A stretch of 64,000 nt of DNA from positions 5,000,460-5,064,459 of the forward strand of contig NC_087083.1 of assembly GCF_026151205.1 (NCBI RefSeq), read 5' to 3'. A program made the position numbers and the translations under genes. Positions 12,001 to 21,700 of the stretch are shown here, in pieces. Numbering within the stretch: position 1 is the stretch's first letter; every line of letters starts with the position of its first letter. Source of the DNA: Bolinopsis microptera (Eukaryota > Ctenophora > Tentaculata > Lobata > Bolinopsidae). The notes below the pieces were generated by a model. The model ran no database searches and had not been told where the DNA came from. It saw nothing but the letters and a program-made list of their open reading frames with translations.

Positions 12001-14355
12001 AGCAGCTTCAAGAATTCCGGAGGTTGATTTAGCAGGCACGTTTGGTCCAGTCATCAGTCGAAATTGTAGCCTTTCTGTGGGTTTTCAACGTTACGTGTTT
12101 ATTTTAAGGGTCATGTAATTTTGCTCGTAACTTTGAAAGGTATTATAGAATTTCTTTAATCGGTATGAGAAAACTGTGCGGACATAGACGAGCTTTTAAA
12201 GTTTAATGACAAGAAGAGGGTTAATCACGTGTGGTTAATCACGTTTGGTTAATCAGTAATCACGTGTGGGTAATCACGTGTGGTTAATCACGTGTGGTTA
12301 ATCACGTGTGGTTAATCACGTGTGGTTAATCACGTGTGGTTAATCACGTGTGGTTAATTACATGTGGTAAATCACGCGTGGTCAATCACGCGTGGGTAAA
12401 CTTGTGCCACTTAAGATTACCCACTCCCATTGGATTAGGAATTCAAGCTCTAAACATAATCATAAAAATATTAAAATCAGCCTAGAATTCATCTACCAAA
12501 CAAACTAACCTTGGGTGATAGAAACTCCGGTTTGATTTGATGCTGTGACATAGCCGATACAAGAGTAAATCAGTGCTAGTAGCAAACCACCGTGCATAGT
12601 TCAAATTCCTGTAGAATGGGAAAAGCTGGTTTAGGAAGTAAATGTATGTATATTTTCTCAGAGAAAGTTCAATTTGATAAATTAACAGGTCAATAAAGCA
12701 ATAAATTTGGTTCACAGTAAATTTAATTCACAATAAATTTGGTTACAAAAATTTTGGTTGCCATAATTTTAGTCACAAACTTCGCACATTTTTAGTCTAC
12801 AACAGTTTTAGTCACATTTTTCGACTTTTCGAGACTATTTTTCCTTGCATTTATTTGATTTTTTTCATTATTTAGCTATTGTTTCCCGATTTTGTACATA
12901 AAGTCATACTTTCAAGTTTAACGTCAGAATATTAAATGGTGTATCATAACATATAGCAGCGGTTTTAAAGGATAAATTCTAGAAGGGGTCATTTCACATA
13001 ATTACTTCAATGAGTTAAACTAGATGCAGATACTGCCTGATGGGAAAAGGATGTAAGAGAATGTGAAAGCATTAAAGCAGTGGATTACACGTGTAGGATT
13101 TGCTTAAAATTTAATAGAATTAAAGTAAAGAAGATTAAATATGAGCTTGCTTTTACCTTGATTCAACTATAACATGAACGTGCAAAAAATTCAGAATCAA
13201 GTAGAGCAAGGAAACAACGAGTATTATATCTAAGTAAGTAGTAAGTACCGTAGGTGGATTGTGGAGTTTGCAGATTTGCACTGACCGATCCTTCACTACT
13301 ATATAACATGGGTTATATTTGAATACCTTCTAATGATATCCATTGTCCACAGCCCGTTAAATATAGATAACTCTTTGTAGGTGACACTACATGGTCAGGA
13401 TTTTGTAATGAGATTTTGAAGTACAAAACAAACTCTTTAAGAGAGGACAATGTTATGAACGTCAATTCTTACAACTGAATTTAAGTACTGCTCACTAAAA
13501 TAGTAGGAGCTTGTATTTAAGATGAGTTTACTAATGAGGCTATCTCAGTCAATCATCGTAATAACATGATTGTAATATTACACTATAGATATTTAGTATG
13601 GTATGAACGGCACGCTATAAAATACCAATCTTGCCATCTAGTGCATATTTTAAGTAAAAATATTTAAAATAACGTATATTTTTGACGAGATATTAAAGGG
13701 CCACAAAAATTATATCCGTCATTTAAATGAAGAAAAAGCCGTACCTTTAATTTAAGAATTTAGTACCTTACTCCGTTTTACCGCGCCCTGATTTACAGTG
13801 AATCCTATTTACCGCGGCCATTTACTTCCTCAAATTAATGCTGAACATACTTAACATACTTATACTTATTCACATACTTATGTGAACAATCAAAACTCCG
13901 ATTTACTGCGAATTCAGATTAACAGCGGCCTTTCCCCAATACCACACCTTACAATAACACCATAACACTCTACCATAATACCCTATAAAAACACCTTACA
14001 ATATCACCCCAACACCCTACAATAACACCCCAACACCCTACAATAACACCCCAACACCCTACAATAACACCTTACAATAACACTCTACAATAACACCATA
14101 ACACCGTACAATAACACCCCAATATCCTACAATATCACCTTACAATATCACCCTAACACCTTACAATAACACCCTACAATAACACCTTACAATAACACCT
14201 CAATGTCCTAGGAGCTACAAACACGTTACGACACGTTACTACAAATGTACGGCGAGAAAGCAGAAGAAGTCCATGAACTTCAGCTCGATCTTACAGACGT
14301 ACGTGAAGCGTACAAAGCCCAGATCGAGCAACTTCTCGCTAAAGTTATCCGATAG
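1..14355 (+). CDS. TMF1: TMF1 (TATA element modulatory factor / ARA160 golgin), 3' four exons, 5' partial
   Basis: Exons read as <3-2115, 2341-2825, 6390-6536 and 14212-14355 (stop TAG); phases 1, 0, 0 agree at every junction and all introns are GT-AG. The visible product is 962 residues and the frame is still open at the window edge, so the start codon lies upstream. TMF1 is a Golgi-associated coiled-coil protein that binds Rab6 and tethers membranes. An acidic, Ser/Thr-rich N-terminal half is followed by continuous coiled coil from about residue 340 to the end. Diagnostic family matches are STQPLLRQI, the GEKLAQSS/KKLRQKEKE stretch, and the C-terminal LLQMYGEKAEE followed by a DVREAYKAQIEQLL helix (TMF_TATA_bd domain). 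The spacing across the exon 2/3 and 3/4 joins equals that of vertebrate TMF1 as I remember it, which supports both junctions. Intron 2 contains a splice-site minisatellite and intron 3 contains a whole antisense gene. Confidence in the identity is high. Confidence 0.9.
2898..2942 (+). repeat. Fragment of a dispersed repeat (3' part of the CACGTGAC/CCAAT family)
   Basis: The stretch AACATGGTTCA, then CCAGTATCCA, then GATATATAAG closely matches 14591-14640 (AACATGGTTCACC, CCAGTATCCATATC) and, less closely, about 24045-24085. It lacks the E-box part seen in those copies. It lies in TMF1 intron 2. Confidence 0.5.
3338..3631 (+). repeat. Splice-acceptor minisatellite, 5' block
   Basis: About seven tandem units of 30 or 44 bp lie in TMF1 intron 2. 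Each unit carries CTAAC, then about twenty bases later TTACCCCTCTCAG or TTATCCCTCTCAG, then AGTGAACTAA. This is a branch-point-like motif, a pyrimidine tract, an acceptor CAG and a copy of the first exon 3 bases. The block is separated from the main array only by the inserted element that starts at 3632. Confidence 0.9.
3632..4929. mobile_element. Foldback DNA transposon with G-run/C-run termini and 9-bp target duplication
   Basis: The element begins with a run of Gs followed by CCAATGGCATAAATGG and ends with ATGCCATTGG followed by a run of Cs. It is flanked on both sides by AATATCATA (3623-3631 and 4930-4938), a 9-bp duplication of a minisatellite unit. Each end holds a self-complementary module (about 3650-3755 and 4810-4917) ending in tandem CATTTTATGC repeats. 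The interior has two arms of about 250-300 bp in opposite orientation (about 3810-4075 and 4150-4440), so the same conceptual peptide is readable on the plus strand of one arm and the minus strand of the other. No transposase is visible, so it is non-autonomous. A 9-bp duplication would suit a MULE-like or related enzyme, but the family is not identified. Confidence 0.8.
4930..6389 (+). repeat. Splice-acceptor minisatellite, main array ending at TMF1 exon 3
   Basis: About forty more 30- and 44-bp units run without a break to base 6389, where exon 3 begins. The 44-bp unit equals the last 25 bases of the intron (ACTAACAAG through CCCCTCTCAG) plus the first 19 bases of exon 3 with two changes. 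The 30-bp unit lacks 14 bases between two CTAA copies. The last seven units (6180-6389) are all 30 bp, and two of them end CAT instead of CAG. A 90-bp three-unit period, marked by GAATTAAC and CTCAT variants, shows higher-order duplication. Confidence 0.92.
6537..7746. other. TMF1 intron 3, first part; 3' flank of the antisense GPCR gene
   Basis: AT-rich sequence with no credible exon on either strand. It starts at the exon 3 donor (AATAAG followed by GTGGGT) and ends at the stop codon of the antisense receptor gene. I see no TE ends or tandem arrays here. Confidence 0.6.
7747..12597 (-). CDS. SRCR- and LDLa-repeat G-protein-coupled receptor, nested in TMF1 intron 3
   Basis: Exons on the minus strand are 12597-12510, 12074-11986, 11818-11545 and 11063-7747, all GT-AG with matching phases, giving 1255 residues. 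Exon 1 encodes a signal peptide (MHGGLLLALIYSCIGYVTA). Exons 2-3 encode an SRCR-like domain (about residues 28-150; ANLICQELGF, DLHC and a late DDC). The long last exon encodes five LDLa-like cysteine modules near residues 341-356, 483-508, 530-553, 748-776 and 782-812, with ICDGNFDCVDHSDE and VCNLVDDCGDLSDE as the clearest. Seven hydrophobic segments follow from about residue 818, including LLINIGDLLTG (TM2), ICWVPF (TM6) and NPLIN in TM7 in place of NPxxY. The DRY motif is absent; the equivalent stretch reads SMFRLFEV. This fits rhodopsin-class receptors of the GRL101/LGR-like LDLa group. The ligand is unknown. Confidence 0.85.
11145..11260. repeat. Dispersed GATTTACTGC-type repeat, copy 1
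   Basis: It contains CCTGATTTACTGCAAACCC, then TTGCCGTGG, and ends in ACGGTAAATTGGGGCTTT. Related copies lie at about 13785-13940 and 30040-30130. The ends are partly inverted (GATTTACTGC versus GTAAATTGGGGC), suggesting a small hairpin element. This copy lies in the last intron of the GPCR gene. Confidence 0.5.
12215..12400. repeat. 14-bp minisatellite with a CACGTG in each unit
   Basis: About ten copies of TTAATCACGTGTGG lie in intron 1 of the GPCR gene; the last copies degrade to CACGCG. Each intact copy contains a palindromic E-box. Confidence 0.85.
12598..13780. other. Upstream flank of the GPCR gene inside TMF1 intron 3
   Basis: No coding exon or TE ends recognised. The presumed GPCR promoter lies here, but I see no decisive core-promoter motif. 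Confidence 0.5.
13785..13940. repeat. Dispersed GATTTACTGC-type repeat, copy 2
   Basis: It contains CCCTGATTTACAGTGAATCC, TTTACCGCGGCC, and again CCGATTTACTGCGAATTC with AACAGCGGCC. It is related to the copies near 11150 and 30050. Confidence 0.45.
13940..14205. repeat. Minisatellite of ACAATAACACC/CCAACACCCT units, abutting TMF1 exon 4
   Basis: Imperfect 10-22 bp units (CTACAATAACACCCCAACAC and variants) run to within about ten bases of the exon 4 acceptor (AATGTCCTAG, exon from 14212). Confidence 0.8.
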
Positions 14356-14511
14356 TAGTCCAGATTCCAGAAAGAGCTGGAGGGGGGTCTCAGATTTAGT
14401 TTTTATTTGTTTGATTTATTTGATTTTGGTTAGTTTTGTTCTGGTATGTTCTTGATGATTGATATGACAGATAAGGAGGGTGTAGTGTAGTTGGGTACTC
14501 ACGGGAAGATG

Positions 14512-14640
14512 AATCACGTGACTATGGTTAACCAATCAGGTGCCAGCATCGACCATCTGAAGTTAGTGTCACTGTCACGTGTCTCAAAAAAAACATGGTT
14601 CACCTCTCTACCAGTATCCATATCTATTGGAGCTGGTTGA
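14512..14640. repeat. Dispersed CACGTGAC/CCAAT repeat, fullest copy
   Basis: AATCACGTGAC, then TTAACCAATCAGGTGCCAGC, then CTGTCACGTGTC, then a tail AACATGGTTCACC with CCAGTATCCATATC. It shares order and spacing with 23974-24085 and 27843-27915. Two outward E-boxes (CACGTG) flank a CCAAT box. Confidence 0.6.
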
Positions 14641-14859
14641 TTTTTAGATTTATTCCGAATATTGTTTGCAGTTTGCTTTCCCTGATGAAATATTGGCATA
14701 AACAATCTGTTATGACAGTGGAATGTTGTAAAATAGTTTGATGATATGGATTTAACACTCGATTTGTTTCCCAATACAGACAGGCAGCAAGAACAATTGT
14801 TGATAAGCATGTTATTAAATAAGACGTGTTGAATTCGTTAATAAACACTAAAACACCCA

Positions 14860-15762
14860 CTACTGTAACATTGGTTTAATGTTTTAAGATGAGTTAAAAC
14901 CTTTGTAAGATATATTTGTTGATAGGGAAAATCCATTGTAAGTTATGAGCTATTTCATGCTGGGCAGAGTTTTATTTTTGAATATAATTTGCATGATAGC
15001 AATTTTTCTGCTAACTTAATTGTTGATTTGAATTCTTACTTAAAAAGTGACTTCTTCATTATGACTTCGTTTCGGGAGTGATAAGTGATAACACCTGGTA
15101 ACTTGGTAAGAATGGAATAACAGCCCGTACTTTTTGTGAGAGCAATCCATCAGACGTGTAGGAAGGAACCAAGGTCAGTTCTCGCTTAACTGTTAACCGA
15201 TCATACCCGTCAAGCATTCCCCACGTAGACATGTTGTTACAGATGTAGCAAATCGTAGAACTTTCCTCGACGCGCCGATACCAAACGCCTCTTCGCTAAT
15301 GTGTATGCACTGCCATTATTTACGTTGCTGCGCGCGCGCGCCTAACGTAGCATATCATCACCAGTTGCATCTCCATGTCGATGAACCGTGCAACTATTGT
15401 TTTGTGTGCCAATTAAAGATTACGTTTATACAATCAACCAGTCGCATGATCGCTCTTTGCCCGAATAGACGAGCCTAAGTATACAGGCGGTTGGGATCAT
15501 GGAGGCTACCCTATAAATAATTTTGTTAATGTTGAACCGTGGTCCGTGATGGCTACTCCTAATTTCTTATTTCTGATTCAATCAGTGGCTAGCACGAGCG
15601 TCGAACTTTACATTTTCACTTCAGAATGATATAAATAAAACGCATGTTTTACCACAGGGTTATTAAAAATAAATAACGTTAAAACACACCGATTATCTCC
15701 CAAATAAAAGACTTCAAAATCAGCAGCAGGGGGGCGCTGTCTCTAGGAACTAATTAATTTGT
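14860..15762. other. Intergenic region between convergent TMF1 and eEF1G
   Basis: No credible ORF. It includes a CpG-rich patch with GCGCGCGCGCG near 15330-15345. A possible AATAAA for TMF1 lies near 14841. Confidence 0.45.
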
Positions 15763-18700
15763 CTAGAAAATGTGGTCCTTCTCGAATTGTTTGCCCTCCC
15801 AGTCGTCCATGCCTCCGTCGATGAATTTGGTCCAAAGTGCCTTTTCGTCCGGTTTGTTCATGTCCATTTTAGTACAATTGAAGTTTTCGATATCAATTGT
15901 CCAGTTTGTATCTTCCTGTGAATAAATATTTATCAGAATAGTGTTTATATTAGATTCTTGGAGGATTTTATTGATCGATTAATACAAGAATAAAACTGAG
16001 AGACAGTTAATAGTAATATCATCATACATCATCATGCAGAATCTGCTAAGAATCTCCAACGCTAATTATTCGGACTGATCAGTAATTACCCTAATTAAGT
16101 AATTACTCTAACACATTGCCCAGAATATTTAAGGACAACTTTCTGAAGTGCTCCAGGATTTGTCAACAAATTTAAGTGGTAGCGTCTTTCTGATTCAGAT
16201 CCGTTAAAAAAACGACCCACTCACATAGAAAAAGTTGTCTCCCCCTCGTCCAAGCCAGATTCCAGCAAGACGCTGATCTCCTTCGTCTCCAAAAATGTAC
16301 ATGAGACCGAACGCATACTTCTTCATAGTTTCCAGTCTCTGGAACATTCCTGTGGTATGGATGGTTAGTAATAACACCCTACACATTAACACCCTGACCC
16401 TAACCCTAACACCCTACACATTAACACCCTGACGACCCCGACCCTAACCCTAACACCCTACACATTAAAACCTAACACCTTACACATTAAAACCTAACAC
16501 CTTACACATTAACATCCAACTTGAATTTAGTTATAAAATTTGTAGTCATTTGATTATGATATGAGATAATATAGAGGAATTGAAACGCAAGGAATGCAAA
16601 CGATCTCCGAATATTTTCAATTTTCCCGTCAAGCCACTAGACCCACGACTTAGAACAGAATACATGAACCTACATTTTCTCCCCAACCGTAATACTGAAC
16701 TAAACTATAAAATATAATTTTAATCTGGAAAATCATTTGACATTTTCAAGTTATCAATTAAAAAATTAATCATAATTATAACGTACCTTTGACGAGGTTG
16801 TTGGTTTTTGTCGTCTTGACAAGCTCACTCTGGTACTTATACTCGACCTTCCACACTGACCATTCTCCATCGACGAAAGTGTCGTCAAAGTACTTATGGA
16901 TAACCTCGCTAGGATCGTTCCAGTAATGTCTGAGAAAGTGAGATTAGATAAAGGTAATATCTAACAGCTCTCGTTGGGTGGATTGAACATGGTCCTGACG
17001 ATGAATAATCAGAGGTGGAATGTTTCATAACAATAATATTAAATAAATAAAGTCACATTTTATACAGCAATTTATCGGTATTATCATTTGAGTTAGCCAT
17101 ATAAGAAAGTATAGCTGACGCTGTGAAGGCTGCAGCAAATCATATCAGGAGCACCCCTGCAGATTTCGTCGATTTCAGGTGCCGTCGGCACCATAAAAAT
17201 TAAAAGCAAACATAAATTTTTCCCCCTAAAATCGAATGCTTTCTGCGCAAAAAATTGACCTCAACAGAAAAAATTAAACGTGGCTTCAAATCCAAATTTG
17301 AACTAGAGATTTTTCACTTCCTCTCGATAAACTTAATTTTCAACCCAAAATAAAGTTTCAAAGGGGTAAATTACTCAGGTCAGGATTGTAGGCAATGATT
17401 ATGCCAAACCATACATTTTTGTAAATTCATTAAACTTTCAATTTAGCCAAAACACCCTATTTCGCAACATTTTTCCGGGGGGGGGGCTGCGCCCCCCTAG
17501 CCCCCGCCAATGTGGTCCGCCCCTTACCTGGACCCCGCTGGGGGCCGCGCCCCCAGACCCCTGCCACAGCTTGCAGCTTCGCTCGCCGACAGCCCCCCTC
17601 CCCCCCCCAAAGAAAAATCCTGGCTACGTGCCTGAGCAAAATATAGATTAAGGGCTTTTCAGATGATTTGGCTCCTCAACAGATACCGACGTACATAACG
17701 GTCAATATGTAGTTTAGGTTTACCTGGCCCGTAGGTTACGAATGTTATGTGCCCGAGGAGGAAAAAAAAAGCAAACTTAAGAAAATTTCTCGGGAACTTA
17801 AAAGTTCACCTCAAAACGAAATCTGCACCTATGATCAGGAGACTGTACACATATTAGATAACTAACAGTCTCGTGATCTTGAGTGTAGAAAGTAGGAATG
17901 TCAGTGTAGAAAGTAGGAATGTCAGTGTAGAAAGTAGGAATGTTAGTGTAGAAAGTAGGAATGTCAGTGTAGAAAGTAGGAATGTTAGTGTAGAAAGTAG
18001 GAATGTCAGTGTAGAAAGTAGGAATGTCAGTGGTTAGACGTACCTTTTGAAGTCATCCATGTTGAGCTTAGGTGCTGGTAGAGAGGAGAATGGTGCTGAT
18101 CTCTCTTTCTTTGGGGCTGGTGCAGCTTCCTGTAGCACAGATTTACCGTTAAGTTTAGTTTGGTATGAATTGTTAGCAAGGAATTAAAGTTTGGTATGAA
18201 TTGTTAGCAAGGAATTAAAGTTTGGTATGAATTGTTAGCAAGGAATTAAAGTTTGGTTTGAATTGTTTAAAATTTAGGTAATCACTAATCAGCCGTATAT
18301 GAAGAGTATAACAAGCGTTAGAATTTCCGAAGTACGGAAAGAGGGGACGGCTGATAAGAACTTAAATTATTAGCTATTTCAGGTTTAATAATTATAATCA
18401 GCCTTAGGAGGAAGGGGTTCGGAAATGCTAACGCTTGTGTAATTTCTTCACAACATGTATGTGTTAAAACAATTATAGAGTGGAATGTTGGGTCGAAAGT
18501 GGCCAAAATCTTTTGCTACATAAGGTTGTATTGTGCGAATGTAAATTGATATTTAATTGGTGCAGGGAATGCTTCTATATGGGTTTGTAGAAAAAATATT
18601 ATCAAGTTAATAATATTAATTAATTAATAATATTAACAAACCTCTTTCTTGGGAGCTTCTTTCTTTGCTGCTTCCTTCTTAGGGGCGGCGTTCTTCTGCT

Positions 18701-21700
18701 GCTTGGGATTGTTCTGCTGGAACAGCTTAGCTGAAAACATGGTCACGTTTAAAAATGATATTTTACAATCAATTTAAGACCTACAACATAAACGTATGGG
18801 GATACATTTCTCAGCAAGGTAAAACCGAGGAGGATTGTCGAGAGGTTTGTAAGTCCACACGGAATCTTAAGTCAACGCAATGGTTATCGGCTTGTCGCTA
18901 AAGTGAACAAAAATGAAGACATTTTTCTCACTAGATGTGTTTACAAAAACTATAAAGTTGTATTTGACTTATGAATATAATTCAATTAACAAACCATCGA
19001 ATTGTGCGGGCTTGACGCAGAGTGTTGTCTGTCCCAGGACTCGGGTAACCTCGTCTTGGTTCATGATAGTTGTAAACCATCGGGTGACATTCACGTAGCT
19101 GTTCCGTCTGTTTTCGTCCAAAATCTGAGAAAGATTTTATCAAATTTTAAAATTTTTTTCTCCCTAGTTGCTTCCATGATCCACCATTTTTCAACTCCAT
19201 AGATCAGAGACATGATAAAGCAGAATGTAACGTAACTTTATGAGGACGTCACAATAATGCATGTCACAGTCGACCAATCAGAAGCCACCACACAAGATGC
19301 GTGTAAGATGAAGGAACGCGCGCGCCCCTAAAAGTTGCACTCGTCGAGAAAGTTTGTTGGCTTTGTACGCCATTATTGAAATTCGAGAAGACCTTCCGGC
19401 GCGCCTTACTACAAATACAACGACTTTAAAGGAGCTTTTCTCCGTAAAACGTCAGTGGAGATAGGTTGCGAATACTGAATAGCCCCTTTTTGAAAAACAT
19501 CTTGGAGCAATAATTTAAACGCTGTTTTGACCGGCCATTTTATGTGAAAAAGTTGGCATTACAGGCTACAGCCCGCACGGTTTTTTCACACATTCAACAA
19601 TTGATCAACGCATTGGTTTCTCACATTTTTGTGTATGTTTTAATGTGGATTGTGGAAAGCGTTTTATAAATTCTAAGAATCATAAGTATAATCTCAGTTG
19701 CAACATTCATCTAAAAACACTAAAACCACATCGAGAAATTTCACAATGCCTACATTCCTCACACGAAGAACCGGCTACATTACACAGTTACACATGACAT
19801 ACAGACCGAACATTATATCAAGTTAGCGTACATTATGCTGCCAAATCGGACGATTTTTCGTTAAAAATACCAACAATTCAGAAAACCCCCCACCCCCTCC
19901 AGCCTCAGAGTCTTTCGGACCCTTTGTTGTTAGGCTACGGAATGCTCACACGAAATTACACACATACCATTGTGTAGAGGTCCCTCATGTACACCGCAAG
20001 AGAAAGATCAGCGAGTGTAACTGATTCACCGACAAGGTAAGTTCTGTTGAGGAGATGCTGGTCCAGGACGGTCATGAAATTTTTGATGTTCTCGTGGCCT
20101 TTGTTAACAACCTGAAGTAAAGTAAGGTAAAAGTAAGGTAAAAGTAAGGTAAAAGTAAGGTAAAAGTAAGGTAAAAGTAAAGTAAAGTAAAGTAAAGTAA
20201 AGTAAAGTAAAGTAAAGTAAAGTAAAGTAAGGTAAAGTAAGGTAAAGTAAGGTAAAGTTAAGTAAAGTAAGGTAAAGTAAGGTAAAGTAAAGTAAAGTAA
20301 AGAAAAGTAAAGTTAAGTAAAGCAAAGTAAAGATAAGTAAAGTAAATTTAAGTAAATTAAAGTAAATTAAAGTAAACCAAAGCAAACTCAAGAAACCTAA
20401 AGAAAACTAAACCAAAGACCATACTCACGTTTTTGTTGTTGGGCATGAGGCCCCAGCAAGGGTACAGGACTTGACAGGCAGCTGGGAATAGCTTAGTCTC
20501 TGCCATGTTCATGAACTGAGTTATTGTGGCCCGGGTAATCTCGTCGCCTCCCCTCAGGTCACAACCTCCAACTGAAATGGAGTCGATTTAGATTCTAATA
20601 ATTAGCGATCATTTCGGTTAGAAATAATTTCACTTCAAAATACATTGTATTGACATTTCACATGATTATAGGGCCCAAAACTAGTGTCGGTATTTTCAGG
20701 GCTTTACAAATGGAAGTTAACCTGATTTATACATAACTATTTCGAAATCCAAATAAATTGTACATCAATGTTACAATTAATTATACACAAGAAAATTTGT
20801 GTCTTTCTTAAAGTTTGTCTTTCCCAAGACCAAAATATCTACAATAAGGTAAGGGAACTATCAATGAAACTCAACACTACCAGACTGCAGCTGGAGTGAG
20901 AAAAATATATGTAAAACATCTGTAAAATACATTTCGGGTAAACTATAATATGGTATACCTTACGAGACATATTCAAATGGTAAGAAAGTTGGTGGTTTTT
21001 CGAAAAAAAAAAAAAACACCATTATTTTCCCCAAATTATTTTTCACGTATTTTCCTTAATTATGATTTTATCAATTTACCATCAACTTATCAATATAGTA
21101 AGTTATGTATACATACAGGGGGGGGGGGGGGGGAGTGGCCAAAAGTCAGTACCCATACGTTGGTCTTAATAGCTCAGTCACTGAGTGACCAATTGAAATA
21201 ATTCTTTCTGGTATGACTTACTACCACTGGTTCGAGGAATTTGTCAAATCGAAAAAATATTCGTGTTCATTTTTTTCAAATGAAGATTCGTTTTTGCATT
21301 TATTTGATAGTTTGGATATATAATAGTCGGATATATAATAGTCGGATCGAGTCAAACTTTATTGAATCGTGTTTGGCCATTTAAATTACGTTTGTCCTGA
21401 AAATATGAGAGTTCTAGCTTCTCAGATGCCCGAGATATGAAGCATAACGAGTTTTTTCATTACGTGTGATCAGGTTGAGGCTAGATCCGCATCGTGCAAA
21501 GAACCCAATTACGGTGTCGGAATGGGCTAATCATTGATTAGCCCAGAACAAACTAGAACAAACTAGAACATCAACTTTACAACCCGTTGCTGTGTCAAGA
21601 AAGGGCACACAATCGATTTATTAAACTATGGGAAAGAGAAAGAAAAAGCAATAAGAAGCTTACTTTCTACAATAAAGTTAAAGAGGCTTTCAAAGCGGAG

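Noticed and set aside
16380..16460. Interstitial telomere or chromosome fusion scar from CCCTAA repeats
   Set aside because: Only two or three CCCTAA units at a time, mixed into a local minisatellite with ACACATTAACACC.
20104..20391. 95-codon LLYFTLLYFT-type hydrophobic protein
   Set aside because: Translation of the GTAAA microsatellite.
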